Shown: positions 26,866 through 35,235 of the stretch, in pieces
Layout of the letters: the number at the start of each line of letters is the position of its first letter
Numbering within the stretch: position 1 is the first letter of the stretch
Assembly (NCBI RefSeq): GCF_014651835.1
Contig: NZ_BMXQ01000001.1
Location: 2,826,120 to 2,890,119 of the forward strand
Source of the DNA: Pigmentiphaga litoralis
GTDB taxonomy: Bacteria > Pseudomonadota > Gammaproteobacteria > Burkholderiales > Burkholderiaceae_B
DNA length: 64,000 nt
Reading direction: 5' to 3'
The notes under the pieces: model-generated
What the model was told of the DNA's origin: nothing
What the model saw: the letters and a program-made list of their open reading frames with translations, nothing else
The model's database searches: none
Program-made: the position numbers and the translations under genes

Positions 26866-27102
26866 CTATCTGGCCGGACGCCGGGCAGCGTCAACGAAAT
26901 TTCTCACTGGCTGAGACGAATCGGGAAAACCCTGGTCATGCAAACGGCTGTCATGCCGCTGCCAGACCAAAAAATCTTTGTTGTCTGAACACAGGGCAAC
27001 CACATTGTTCTTTGCATCCCGCGCGACCAGAATGAGCGCCTGCTTACCGGTGATGGCCTCGCTGCCGTCATCGTCCTCATACGAATCGCTGGAGACACGC
27101 AT
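26866..27102 (-). CDS. Doubtful small hypothetical protein
   Basis: A 78-codon frame on the minus strand reads MRVSSDSYEDDDGSEAITG and continues with KQALILVARDAKNNVVALC, which looks more protein-like than most shadow frames. It would precede the dioxygenase gene by 32 bases. Against it, its ATG overlaps the start codon of the divergent Bug gene, so the Bug promoter would have to lie inside it. No family was recognised. The region is AT-richer than its flanks, as expected for a promoter. Confidence 0.25.
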   Translation of the reverse strand: MRVSSDSYEDDDGSEAITGKQALILVARDAKNNVVALCSDNKDFLVWQRHDSRLHDQGFPDSSQPVRNFVDAARRPAR

Positions 27103-28135
27103 GACTTTCCGCCCTTTCCCCTGTACGTCTGTCCGCACTGCGCCTGCCCGCTCGGCATGGCATCTTTGCGCCGTGGTCGGCGCAGCCGTGTTCGGCATGG
27201 CCACGCTTCAGGCCGCCCATGCCGATACGGGCACGTTCCCCAACAAGCCGGTGCGCATGGTCGTTGGCTTTGCTGCCGGCGGCGGCGCGGACGTGGTGGC
27301 GCGCCTGGTGGGGGCCAAGATGTCGGAAAGCATGGGCCAGCAGGTGGTGGTGGAAAACCGTCCGGGCGCGACCGGCACCATTGCGGCCGACAGCGTGGCG
27401 CGGTCGCCGGCCGATGGCTATTCGCTGTTCCTGGGTTCGCAGTCGACCATGGTGATTGCGCCCAACATCTATCCCAAGCTGCCGTTCGATCCGCTCAAGA
27501 GCTTCACGCCTGTCTCGCAACTGGTATCGATGCCCTTGCTGCTGGTCGTCAATCCGGCCAAGGTCAGCGCCAAGACGGTCGAAGAACTGACGAAGCAGAT
27601 CAAGGCCAATCCGAGCTCGATGTCGTATGCGTCGTCGGGCGCGGGCGGCCCGCAGCACATTGCGGGCGAACTCTACAAACACATGCTGCGCGCGGACGTG
27701 ACCCACGTACCGTACTCGGGCGAATCCGGCGCGCTTGCCGACGTGCTGGGCGGCCACATTCCGTACATGTTCGCCAACCTGCCCGTTGCCATGCCGCATA
27801 TCCAGGCGGGCAAGCTGCGCGCACTGGCCATCACCAGCCTGCAGCGCAATCCCACGGCGCCCGATATCCCGACCATGGCCGAAGCCGGCATGAAGGACTT
27901 TGAAGTGCTGACCTGGTACGGCGTGTTCGCCCCGGCCAAGACGCCCGCCCCGGTCGTGCAGAAGCTTTATACCGAAATGCAGCAGGCCCTGGCCAAGCCC
28001 GACCTGAAGGCCAAGCTGGCCGATCAGGGCCTGACCACCGTGGCCAGCAATCCCGCCGACTTCAGCCGCTTCGTGCAGAACGAAGTGCCGAAGTGGTCCA
28101 CGCTGATCAAGGAATTCGGCATCAAGGCCGAATGA
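27101..28135 (+). CDS. Tripartite-tricarboxylate (Bug family) periplasmic solute-binding protein
   Basis: The 344-aa product has a long signal peptide ending near AAHADTG. Bug signatures are VRMVVGFAAGGGADVVARLV, NRPGATGTIAADSVARSPADGY and HVPYSGESGALADVLGG. The start at 27101 has GGAG eight bases upstream. It is divergent from the ring-cleavage operon and 63 bases upstream of the altronate dehydratase-like gene, with which it is probably co-transcribed. The ligand could be a sugar acid or an aromatic acid. Confidence 0.93.
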   Translation: MTFRPFPCTSVRTAPARSAWHLCAVVGAAVFGMATLQAAHADTGTFPNKPVRMVVGFAAGGGADVVARLVGAKMSESMGQQVVVENRPGATGTIAADSVARSPADGYSLFLGSQSTMVIAPNIYPKLPFDPLKSFTPVSQLVSMPLLLVVNPAKVSAKTVEELTKQIKANPSSMSYASSGAGGPQHIAGELYKHMLRADVTHVPYSGESGALADVLGGHIPYMFANLPVAMPHIQAGKLRALAITSLQRNPTAPDIPTMAEAGMKDFEVLTWYGVFAPAKTPAPVVQKLYTEMQQALAKPDLKAKLADQGLTTVASNPADFSRFVQNEVPKWSTLIKEFGIKAE

Positions 28136-28198
28136 TCCCTGTATCTTGCTGACCGCGGCCCGGCCGGCGCGCGTTCCCACCATTCATCCGAGGCATTC

Positions 28199-29746
28199 AT
28201 GATCGACATTTCCGAGAAACACGTCACCGGACCCGTGATCCGCCTGCACCATGCCGACAATGTCGTGGTGGCGCGCGTTCCGCTGGGTATCGGCGCGGCC
28301 ATTCCGTCCGAAGGCATCACGGCGCGCAGCCAGGTGCCCGCCGGACACAAGATCGCGGCGCGGGCGCTGGTCGCCGGCGAGCCCATCCTGAAATACAACG
28401 TCTGTATCGGCTTTGCCGCGACCGACATCCCGGCCGGCACCTACCTGCATTCGCACAACACGGTGTTCCGCGAATTCGACCGCGACTATGCCTACAGCCG
28501 CGACTATGTCGAAACCCCGCTGCTACCGCCCGAGCAACGCGCGACCTTCCAGGGTATCGTGCGCGCCGACGGACAAGTTGCCACCCGCAACTACATCGGC
28601 ATCCTGTCGACCGTGAACTGTTCGGCCACGGTGGTGCATCACATTGCCGAAGCCTTCAATGATCGCCGGCTGGCCGACTTCCCGAATGTCGACGGCGTGG
28701 TCGCGCTCAGCCACGGCCTGGGCTGTGGCATGGAAATGTCGGGTGAACCGATGGACCTGCTTCGCCGTACGATTGGCGGCTTTGCGCACCACCCGAACTT
28801 TGCCGCGGTGCTGATCGTGGGCCTGGGTTGCGAACGCAACCAGTTGAACCTGCTCATGAAAGACCAGGGCCTGAGCGACGGCGCGCGTCTGCACACTTTC
28901 GTCATGCAGGACACGGGCGGCACCCGCAAGACCATCGAAGCCGGCATTGCCGCCATCGAACAATTGCTGCCCGAAGCGAACAAGGTGCAGCGCGAAACCG
29001 TCAGCGCAAGCCACCTGAAGATCGGCCTGCAATGCGGCGGCTCGGACGGCTTTTCATCGATCACCGCCAACCCCGCGCTGGGCGCGGCCATGGATATTCT
29101 GGTGCGCCATGGCGGCACCGCCATCCTGTCCGAGACGCCCGAGATCTACGGCGTCGAGCACACCCTGACCAGCCGTGCCCGGACGCCAGAAGTCGGCCAG
29201 AAACTGGTGGAACGCATCCGCTGGTGGAAAGAGGAATACTCGCCCGGCCGCGACGTGCAGATCAACGGCGCGGTCAGCCCGGGCAACCAGATGGGCGGCC
29301 TGGCCAACATCTTTGAAAAGTCGCTGGGCTCGTCCATGAAGGGCGGCACGACCGGCCTGATGGAGGTCTACCGCTATGCCGAACGCGTGACGCAGCCGGG
29401 CTTCGTGTTCATGGACACGCCGGGCTTCGACCCGGTGTCGGCCACCGGCCAGATCGCGGGCGGCGCCAACCTGATCTGCTTCACGACCGGCCGCGGGTCG
29501 ATGTTCGGCGCCAAGCCAGTGCCGTCGATCAAGCTGGCGACCAATACGCCGATGTACGAACGGCTGACCGAAGACATGGACGTGAACTGCGGCGACATCG
29601 TCGACGGCACGGCCACGCTGCAGGAAGTGGGGCAGCGCATCTTTGAACAGATCCTGCGCACGGCGTCGGGCGAGCGCAGCAAGAGCGAACTGCTCGGGCT
29701 GGGCAACCACGAATTCGTGCCATGGAACATCGGCGTGGTCAGCTGA
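28199..29746 (+). CDS. UxaA/GarD-family (altronate/galactarate dehydratase) protein
   Basis: The 515-aa product has an N-terminal SAF-like domain (residues 1-95, ARSQVPAGHKIAARALVAGE) and the UxaA catalytic region (RNYIGILSTVNCSATVVHHI, LSHGLGCGMEMSGE, VGLGCERNQLN, LQCGGSDGFSSITANPALG). The family dehydrates hexaric or hexonic acids with a metal ion. The full two-domain architecture is in one chain. Next to a Bug binding protein, it probably serves sugar-acid uptake and breakdown; the substrate is not determined. Its last 8 bases overlap the convergent AmpR-type gene. Confidence 0.92.
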   Translation: MIDISEKHVTGPVIRLHHADNVVVARVPLGIGAAIPSEGITARSQVPAGHKIAARALVAGEPILKYNVCIGFAATDIPAGTYLHSHNTVFREFDRDYAYSRDYVETPLLPPEQRATFQGIVRADGQVATRNYIGILSTVNCSATVVHHIAEAFNDRRLADFPNVDGVVALSHGLGCGMEMSGEPMDLLRRTIGGFAHHPNFAAVLIVGLGCERNQLNLLMKDQGLSDGARLHTFVMQDTGGTRKTIEAGIAAIEQLLPEANKVQRETVSASHLKIGLQCGGSDGFSSITANPALGAAMDILVRHGGTAILSETPEIYGVEHTLTSRARTPEVGQKLVERIRWWKEEYSPGRDVQINGAVSPGNQMGGLANIFEKSLGSSMKGGTTGLMEVYRYAERVTQPGFVFMDTPGFDPVSATGQIAGGANLICFTTGRGSMFGAKPVPSIKLATNTPMYERLTEDMDVNCGDIVDGTATLQEVGQRIFEQILRTASGERSKSELLGLGNHEFVPWNIGVVS

Positions 29747-30608
29747 TCCGGACCGACGCACTCTCCAGCAGCCATGCACGGAACACGTCCATGGCCTGCG
29801 TGACCGGCCGGGACTTGAGGCGTGTCAGCCAATAGCCCCCGGTCGTGATTTCCTGGTCGAACGGCCGCACCAGTCGGCCCTGCTGCAGGTCCCGCGTGAA
29901 CATGCGCGTGGGCAGCAGGGCGACCCCCTCGCCCTGCGCGGCCGCCTCTGCCAGGGTCAGCGACGAATCGAACACCGTGCCGCGCAAGACCGGGCACGGC
30001 ACGCCTGCCTGATCGAACCACCGCGACCATTCATCCGACCGATAGGAGCGCAGCAGGACTTCGCGGGCCAGGTCTGCCGGATGGCGCACGCGTTCCGCAA
30101 TCGATGGCGCGCAGGCCGGCGACAGCGGCGCATCAAAGACGTACTCGGCATCGGTCCCGTGCCACGCGCCATCACCAAAACGGATCGCATAGTCCAGCCC
30201 TTCGCCTGCCAGGTCGACACGATTGTTGTTGGTGAAGAGGCGGAAATCCACGAAAGGATGCGCCTGCTGGAAGGCCCGCAGGCGCGGCAGCAGCCAGCCG
30301 ATGGCGAAGGTACCGACGGCGCCCACCGTCAGCACTTCGCGCGCGCGCTGATCGCTGCATTGCTCAAGCAGGTTGGCGATGCGTTCAAAGGCGTCGGTCA
30401 GCCCCGGCAGCATCGCAAGACCTTCGTCCGTCAACGCGAGACCCCGTGGCAAGCGGCGAAACAGCGGCGCGCCGACCCGGTCTTCCAGGTTCTTGACGTG
30501 CTGGCTAATGGCCGTCTGCGTGACGTTCAGCTCGGCGGCGGCGCGGGTAAAGCTCAGGTTGCGCGCGGACGCTTCAAAGGCGCGCAAGGCATTGAGTGGC
30601 AGATGCAT
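29739..30608 (-). CDS. ampR: AmpR/GcvA-type LysR regulator
   Basis: The 289-aa product has the GcvA/AmpR N-terminus (LPLNALRAFEASARNLSFTR, LNVTQTAISQHVKNLEDRVG, LFRRLPRGLALTDEG). It faces a class A beta-lactamase across 131 bases, the arrangement of ampR with ampC, penA or L2. By analogy it would sense muropeptide signals of cell-wall stress and switch the beta-lactamase on. The symbol is given by position and similarity, and a broader GcvA-like role cannot be excluded. Confidence 0.85.
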   Translation of the reverse strand: MHLPLNALRAFEASARNLSFTRAAAELNVTQTAISQHVKNLEDRVGAPLFRRLPRGLALTDEGLAMLPGLTDAFERIANLLEQCSDQRAREVLTVGAVGTFAIGWLLPRLRAFQQAHPFVDFRLFTNNNRVDLAGEGLDYAIRFGDGAWHGTDAEYVFDAPLSPACAPSIAERVRHPADLAREVLLRSYRSDEWSRWFDQAGVPCPVLRGTVFDSSLTLAEAAAQGEGVALLPTRMFTRDLQQGRLVRPFDQEITTGGYWLTRLKSRPVTQAMDVFRAWLLESASVRIS

Positions 30609-30652
30609 GGTGGCGGATGCCCCAGTTTTTCTTGGGTGTGGGCGAGTTTATC

Positions 30653-30667
30653 GTTGATTGTGGCAAC
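30653..30667. promoter_or_regulatory. AmpR operator candidate
   Basis: The sequence GTTG-N7-CAAC is an inverted repeat that also meets the T-N11-A rule. It overlaps the proposed -35 box of the beta-lactamase promoter and lies in the ampR-bla gap. Confidence 0.5.
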
Positions 30668-30686
30668 CGTCTGCCGGCGCTATCTT
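30658..30686 (+). promoter_or_regulatory. Sigma70-like promoter of the beta-lactamase gene
   Basis: TTGTGG (30658-30663) and TATCTT (30681-30686) are separated by 17 bases, about 55 bases before the beta-lactamase ATG. Confidence 0.45.
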
Positions 30687-30739
30687 TCGGCTCCAGACAC
30701 ATTTTTGCCCGCATTTTGCAGGGACAACGGAGACGACAC

Positions 30740-31696
30740 ATGGACCGACGACATTTTTCCCTGACCGCCGGCGCAGCCCTTCTGGGTCTGGCGACAACGG
30801 GATGTGCCCAGAAAATGTGGGCCAAAGAAGCGACCCGACCCGATACCCCGGATCCGCGCGCGGCCGACGCGGCACGACGCTTCGCCGCCATCGAGCAGAC
30901 GACCGGATGCCGCCTGGGTGTCGGCGTGATCGACACCCACACCGGCACTCGCTACGGCTACCGCGAGCACGAACGCTTTCCCATGTGCAGCACCTTCAAG
31001 ACCCTGGCCTCGGGCTTCGTGCTGCATCGGGTCGACCAGGGGCAGGAACGGCTGGACCGGCGCGTGCGGTTTTCCAAGGCGGACCTGGTCGACTACTCGC
31101 CCGGCACCGAAAAGCATGCGGGGGGCGACGGGATGACCGTTGTTGACATCTGCTCAGTCATGACGACGCTCAGCGACAACACGGCAGCCAACCTGATGCT
31201 TGCCAGCTTTGGCGGGCCTGACGGGCTGACCGCCTGGCTTCGGTCCATCGGTGACGCCACGACCCGCCTGGACCGGAACGAACCGACCCTGAACAGCGCG
31301 ATCCCGGGTGATCCACGGGATACGACCACCCCAGCCGCCATGGCCTCGACGCTGCGTGCGCTGGCGCTGGGATCGGTGCTGTCGCCGGCGTCGCGCGAGC
31401 AGTTCGTGGCATGGCTGGTAGCGAACCGGACGGGCGATACGCGGCTGCGCGCAGGCGTGCCGGCAGGCTGGACGGTGGGGGACAAGACGGGAACAGGCAC
31501 CAACGGCACCCATAACGACATTGCAGTGATGTGGCCGGCGGGACGGGGGATGAGCGCCGGGCAGGCGAACGGCAGCAAGACCAGAGGCCCGGTGATAGTG
31601 ACGACTTATTTGACCGAGGCGGCTGCGACGGCCCCGGCCAGGCGGGACGCGGCGATCGTCGAGGTCGCGCAGTGGGTGGCGGCCGCCGTGGGGTGA
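30740..31696 (+). CDS. Class A beta-lactamase, L2-like
   Basis: The 318-aa enzyme hydrolyses beta-lactams through an acyl-enzyme serine. Catalytic motifs are complete: Ser84-Thr-Phe-Lys87 (PMCSTFKT), SDN at 145-147, Glu181 in RNEPTLN and KTG at 249-251 (VGDKTGTG). A Cys precedes the active Ser, as in L2 and KPC, but the partner Cys after KTG is absent. The twin-arginine start MDRRHFSLTAGAA suggests Tat export, and ATTGC could be a weak lipobox. RAGVPAGWTVGDKTGTG is close to Stenotrophomonas L2. A 12-16 residue insertion (GRGMSAGQANGSKTRG) lies near the C-terminus. Facing ampR implies inducible expression. Confidence 0.95.
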   Translation: MDRRHFSLTAGAALLGLATTGCAQKMWAKEATRPDTPDPRAADAARRFAAIEQTTGCRLGVGVIDTHTGTRYGYREHERFPMCSTFKTLASGFVLHRVDQGQERLDRRVRFSKADLVDYSPGTEKHAGGDGMTVVDICSVMTTLSDNTAANLMLASFGGPDGLTAWLRSIGDATTRLDRNEPTLNSAIPGDPRDTTTPAAMASTLRALALGSVLSPASREQFVAWLVANRTGDTRLRAGVPAGWTVGDKTGTGTNGTHNDIAVMWPAGRGMSAGQANGSKTRGPVIVTTYLTEAAATAPARRDAAIVEVAQWVAAAVG

Positions 31697-31734
31697 CCAG
31701 GCGGACGACGGAAGCAGGCTGAGAAAGCGGACGG

Positions 31735-31832
31735 ATCAGCGCCGGGTGATTAGTACCCGATGATTAGTACCCGGTGATCAGTGCCGGGTGGTCAGTGCCC
31801 GGTGGTCAGTGCCGGGTGGTCAGCGCTCGATG
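31735..31832. repeat. Seven 14-bp tandem repeats
   Basis: Seven consecutive 14-base units vary around atcagtgccgggtg (for example attagtacccgatg, gtcagtgcccggtg, gtcagcgctcgatg). The array lies just after the beta-lactamase gene. Its right part overlaps the 3' end of the small membrane-protein gene on the other strand. The unit is not a multiple of three, so copy-number change would shift that reading frame. Confidence 0.85.
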
Positions 31833-31992
31833 TGATCGGCGCCGGCTGATCAGCCGTGTTGGTCGACGCGGGCTTGGCGTGTTCTCGGGGGTCCAGAACC
31901 CGGACGCCCCGCGCAATGCCAATACCCAGGAAGCCCAGCGTGCCCAGGCACACTGCAGCCATCAGTATCCACAAGCCGTCCGACATTGTCAT
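31792..31992 (-). CDS. Small membrane protein
   Basis: The 66-aa product has one hydrophobic helix (LWILMAAVCLGTLGFLGIGI) followed by a polar tail (DPREHAKPASTNTADQPAP). The tail end is encoded by tandem repeats, so it may vary among strains. The start at 31992 was chosen because it leads straight into the helix and has ggggat upstream; an earlier ATG at 32037 is in frame. No family was recognised. Confidence 0.55.
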   Translation of the reverse strand: MTMSDGLWILMAAVCLGTLGFLGIGIARGVRVLDPREHAKPASTNTADQPAPITSSADHPALTTGH

Positions 31993-32098
31993 TTTTGTGA
32001 TCCCCAGGGGATGAGCCACTTTGGACTCGTTGACCATACTCGTGGGTTATCGGCAGTAAAGACTAATACGTTAGCGTTAGTTACAAATTAATCCAGGA

Positions 32099-32446
32099 TT
32101 ACAGCATTTCGCAGGCGACGGCGCGGATCAGCACGACGTCCTGGCGGTAATCGCGTTCCAGCTGCTGACGGAAAGCGGCCCACCACTCACGGTCCAGCGT
32201 GTCCGCCATCACCTCGACGAGGATGATGCGGTCTTCGACGACCTCACCCTCGTTGGCCCACAGGCCGGCCGCGGGCGCCTGGGTGTAGGCGGTCGCGCCG
32301 CCAAAGCGCTCCGTCAGCACGTCCAGGGTGCGGTCGTGCAAGGCGCGCGGAAGTCGATCCCCGGCGTTGTCGAACAGGGGAAGGTAGGTCTGCACCAGAT
32401 AGCGGGAGGGGGACGAGGACGTGGATGATGTTGGGGTCGAGGTCAT
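32099..32446 (-). CDS. Conserved hypothetical protein
   Basis: The 115-aa product is a small alpha/beta protein with YLVQTYLPLFDNAGDRLPR, LTERFGGATAYTQAPAAGLW and EDRIILVEVMADTLDREWW. A GGAGG ribosome site six bases before the ATG at 32446 supports the start. The pattern resembles a ferredoxin-like or ABM-type small domain, but no family is certain. It is divergent from a LysR gene and may be its target. Confidence 0.75.
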   Translation of the reverse strand: MTSTPTSSTSSSPSRYLVQTYLPLFDNAGDRLPRALHDRTLDVLTERFGGATAYTQAPAAGLWANEGEVVEDRIILVEVMADTLDREWWAAFRQQLERDYRQDVVLIRAVACEML

Positions 32447-32550
32447 GGCCGCCTCCGAACGTTGAAGGTGTCCACGATCGAGCAAACGTCATGCCGCGGC
32501 CGCAAAACCCGGTATCGTTCGGTCCTTGTCGTTCGTGCTGCGGATCGCCG

Positions 32551-33429
32551 ATGGATACCCGATATGTGCAGAGCTTCGTGACCGTGGTCGAGTGCGGCTC
32601 GCTGGCCGAAGCCGCGCGGCGGCTCGACCTGACGCCGGCGGCGATTGCCGCCCGGGTCAAGTCCCTGGAAGAAGACCTGGGGGTCGCGCTCGTCAAACGC
32701 GCAGGGCGCAACGTCAAGGCGACCGAAGCCGGACTCAAGGTCATGGAGCGCGCGCGCCAGGTGCTGCGCGAAGTACGCGACCTGCATGCGGCCGCCACCG
32801 ACGACACGCCGCTGGGTGAATTCCGGCTGGGCGCCTCCACCTCGGCCCTGATCGGCCTGCTGCCGCCCGTGCTGCGGCGCGTGTATGACACCCATCCCAA
32901 GCTTGCCATCTACGTCGAACCGGGCACCTCACGCGACCTGTATCACCGCACGACGGCCGGTGACCTGGACGCCACCCTCATCGTGGAACCGCAATTTGCG
33001 ATCCCCAAGGAATATGAGTGGCGGCTGCTGGCCGAAGAACCCCTGGTGGTGCTGGCCCCTGCTCACCTGACAGATCAGGATGCACACGCCGTGATGGCGA
33101 GCGAACCCTTCATCCGGTACGACCGGTCGGTGTGGGGCGGGCGGATGGCAGATCGTTACCTGCGCCAGCACGGCATCCGGCCGCATGAACGGTTGGAGAT
33201 CGATGGGCTGATGGCCATCTCGTCCATGGTCGCGCAGGGCCTGGGCGTGTCGCTGGTGCCCGACTGGGCGCCAGCCTGGCTCGACACCTTGCCCTTGGTC
33301 AAGCTGCGACTGCCGGATCCCGCGCCCGTGCGGCGCATGGGCTTGTTATGGGCCGGCCGCGCGCCCCATGCGCAGCTGGCACGGCTGTTCCATGCGTGCG
33401 CGCAGGCGGAACTGAGATTGCCGGCTTGA
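32551..33429 (+). CDS. LysR-family transcriptional regulator
   Basis: The 292-aa product has the N-terminal helix-turn-helix (VQSFVTVVECGSLAEAARRL, LTPAAIAARVKSLEEDLG) and the periplasmic-binding-like effector domain. The start at 32551 removes 42 upstream codons that overlap the opposite small gene. It is divergent from the small hypothetical gene at 32099-32446. It is the last high-GC gene before the AT-richer island. Confidence 0.92.
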   Translation: MDTRYVQSFVTVVECGSLAEAARRLDLTPAAIAARVKSLEEDLGVALVKRAGRNVKATEAGLKVMERARQVLREVRDLHAAATDDTPLGEFRLGASTSALIGLLPPVLRRVYDTHPKLAIYVEPGTSRDLYHRTTAGDLDATLIVEPQFAIPKEYEWRLLAEEPLVVLAPAHLTDQDAHAVMASEPFIRYDRSVWGGRMADRYLRQHGIRPHERLEIDGLMAISSMVAQGLGVSLVPDWAPAWLDTLPLVKLRLPDPAPVRRMGLLWAGRAPHAQLARLFHACAQAELRLPA

Positions 33430-33475
33430 GGAGCTATGCAACGTCTAAGGGCCGCGCTTTACATATCAAGCCGGC
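33420..33475. repeat. 10-bp inverted repeat at the left edge of the island
   Basis: The arms gccggcttga (33420-33429, ending at the LysR stop) and tcaagccggc (33466-33475) are perfect complements separated by 36 bases. The repeat is close to where base composition changes. It may be a weak transcription end or a scar; no matching copy was found right of the island. Confidence 0.35.
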
Positions 33476-33591
33476 CACAGCGTCGGATAACTGAGCAGCG
33501 ATACACGGTCGACGACTGCATGGTGTTACGTTGATCGCAAGAAATACACTGCCTGCTTTTTATTTTCAGCAATCGCGACAACAATATCGGC

Positions 33592-34614
33592 ATGGCCAAC
33601 TTCCTTGAATATCAGCCCACTCGAGAGAATTACTGGCGATCGATCGTATTATTCGGCCGGAACGTCGCCTCCTATAAATTTGCCCTCGCACATGCTCTTT
33701 TGGAGCTTAGAGACCAGGGAAGCGACTTTGTCTCACTAGAAGATCTATCAGAGCCGTTCGCCCGTCATCTATGCGGTCATTTGAAAGCTGCTCCCAAGCA
33801 GTCGACCTCTTCCAGCAGTCGTTATTTGAGTGCGTGCGCCAAGTTCAACTCTGGCGAGCTATCTGCGGTTGAACTTCATGTAGCTACGCAGCGATTTGGA
33901 TTCAACAACGTTCTTGATGCATTTCACGTCGTAAATCAGCAGCCGACAAACGTGCGCTTCTTCGTAGACGAGCGAAAGATCAACGGCGGCATACGCTTAA
34001 CTGAAGAACTGCTGTCTTTAAAGGCTGGCCCCGACCGAGTTGCTTTAATCGATGAGATCGACGCTCGCTGGAGACTGGTTGAAACAGCTTGGGATCTGGG
34101 CCTATCCAAGCAGCTTATCAGGGTCGAGCACGATGACGATGCGCAATTTTTATGGGTGTTGAAAGATCGACGTCGAATCTCTGTAACCTCGTCGCGAGCC
34201 GCACTCAACGGATATCAGAAAGGTCGATGTTTTTACTGCTTTCAAGCAATTTCGATAACGAACTCCGCTGGTCCGCTCGCCGATGTTGACCATTTCATTC
34301 CCCATGTCACCGGAAGAAGCCTACCAAGACTGATAGTGGATGGCGTCTGGAATCTCGTGCTTGCCTGCCGTGATTGCAACCGTGGCTCATCAGGCAAGTT
34401 TGCGCGTTTGCCCACCACAGGGTTGCTGGAACGGCTCCATCAGCGCAACGAATTCTTGATTTCGAGTCATCATCCCTTGCGCGAGACATTGATCGCGCAG
34501 ACGGGAGCAACGGACAGCGAGCGACGCTCATTCCTGCAGGCGATACACAGTGAGGCCAAGGCCAACCTGATTCACGTCTGGGAGCCGCCACAAAGAGGAG
34601 ATCAGACAATTTGA
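33592..34614 (+). CDS. HNH nuclease-domain protein of unknown system
   Basis: The 340-aa product has an N-terminal helical region (ENYWRSIVLFGRNVASYKFA, residues 12-31) of unknown function. A C-terminal HNH domain carries a zinc pair Cys213/Cys216 (CFYCFQ), the core D-V-D-H234 with His238 (DVDHFIPH), Asn254, and Cys259/Cys262 with Asn263 (LACRDCNRGSSGK). It should cut DNA. Codon use and base content are visibly AT-richer than the neighbours, which points to transfer. Its stop overlaps the start of a methyltransferase. A defence or restriction-like role is inference. Confidence 0.85.
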   Translation: MANFLEYQPTRENYWRSIVLFGRNVASYKFALAHALLELRDQGSDFVSLEDLSEPFARHLCGHLKAAPKQSTSSSSRYLSACAKFNSGELSAVELHVATQRFGFNNVLDAFHVVNQQPTNVRFFVDERKINGGIRLTEELLSLKAGPDRVALIDEIDARWRLVETAWDLGLSKQLIRVEHDDDAQFLWVLKDRRRISVTSSRAALNGYQKGRCFYCFQAISITNSAGPLADVDHFIPHVTGRSLPRLIVDGVWNLVLACRDCNRGSSGKFARLPTTGLLERLHQRNEFLISSHHPLRETLIAQTGATDSERRSFLQAIHSEAKANLIHVWEPPQRGDQTI

Positions 34615-35231
34615 ATGCCAACGAGTTTTACGAAGAGAACGCAGAGCTGTTCATCTCCCAAACACGCGATGCGGACATGAGCGCAGCCTATGCGGAATTC
34701 GTTCGCCGCTTGCCCGCGGGGGGATCGATTCTTGACGCAGGCAGTGGATCAGGTCGCGACTCCGCATGGTTCAAGGCACATGGATTCAAGGTTGAGGCGT
34801 TCGATTCGTCTCCGGCCATGGTGCAGGCGACTGAGAGCTTTGCCGATGTTCCAACAAGGCTCATAAGATTCGAGGAGTTCGAATGGGAGCATCCTTTTGA
34901 CGGTATTTGGGCATGCGCCTCCCTGCTTCACGTGGCTCGCAGTTCGTTTTCCGGAGTTATCAATAGATTGGCTTCCGCCTTGAACGATGAAGGTTCTATT
35001 TACTGCTCGTTCAAACTCGGTACGCAGGAGCGCGTTTTGAACGGCCGGTACTTCAACGACTTTGACGAGCGCTTATTGGTCGAGGCGCTCAGTCATACCC
35101 GCACCTATGCCGCAGCTATGTGGCGCACGAACGATGTTCGTCCTGACCGAGCAAACGAGAATTGGTTGAACGCCCTGCTCAGTAAGAGGCGAGCGCCGAC
35201 CAAAAGCGCGCTGGCCGCGAATCATCTCTAA
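34611..35231 (+). CDS. SAM-dependent methyltransferase paired with the HNH protein
   Basis: The 206-aa product has the class I motif ILDAGSGSGRDSAWFKAHG and the acidic end of beta 2 (VEAFDSSPAMVQ). The N-terminus FYEENAELFISQT is typical of a small-molecule or tellurite-type methyltransferase group often seen in accessory DNA. It starts with TTG at 34611, overlapping the HNH stop as TTGA, with GAGGAG ten bases upstream; the first in-frame ATG is 22 codons later and would remove conserved sequence. Like its partner it is AT-rich. It lacks a DNA-methylase catalytic motif (no N/DPPY), so base modification is not supported. Confidence 0.85.
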   Translation: MNANEFYEENAELFISQTRDADMSAAYAEFVRRLPAGGSILDAGSGSGRDSAWFKAHGFKVEAFDSSPAMVQATESFADVPTRLIRFEEFEWEHPFDGIWACASLLHVARSSFSGVINRLASALNDEGSIYCSFKLGTQERVLNGRYFNDFDERLLVEALSHTRTYAAAMWRTNDVRPDRANENWLNALLSKRRAPTKSALAANHL

Positions 35232-35235
35232 AGCC

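Noticed and set aside
31735-31832. CRISPR array
   Set aside because: The units are directly adjacent 14-mers without spacers and no cas gene is present.
34611-35231. DNA modification methylase of a restriction-modification system
   Set aside because: No N/DPPY or Pro-Cys catalytic motif is present; the protein matches small-molecule methyltransferases instead.
33430-35235. Integration (att) sites or a tRNA flanking the HNH-methyltransferase island
   Set aside because: No direct repeat at both ends, no tRNA and no integrase were found; only a single inverted repeat at the left side is visible.
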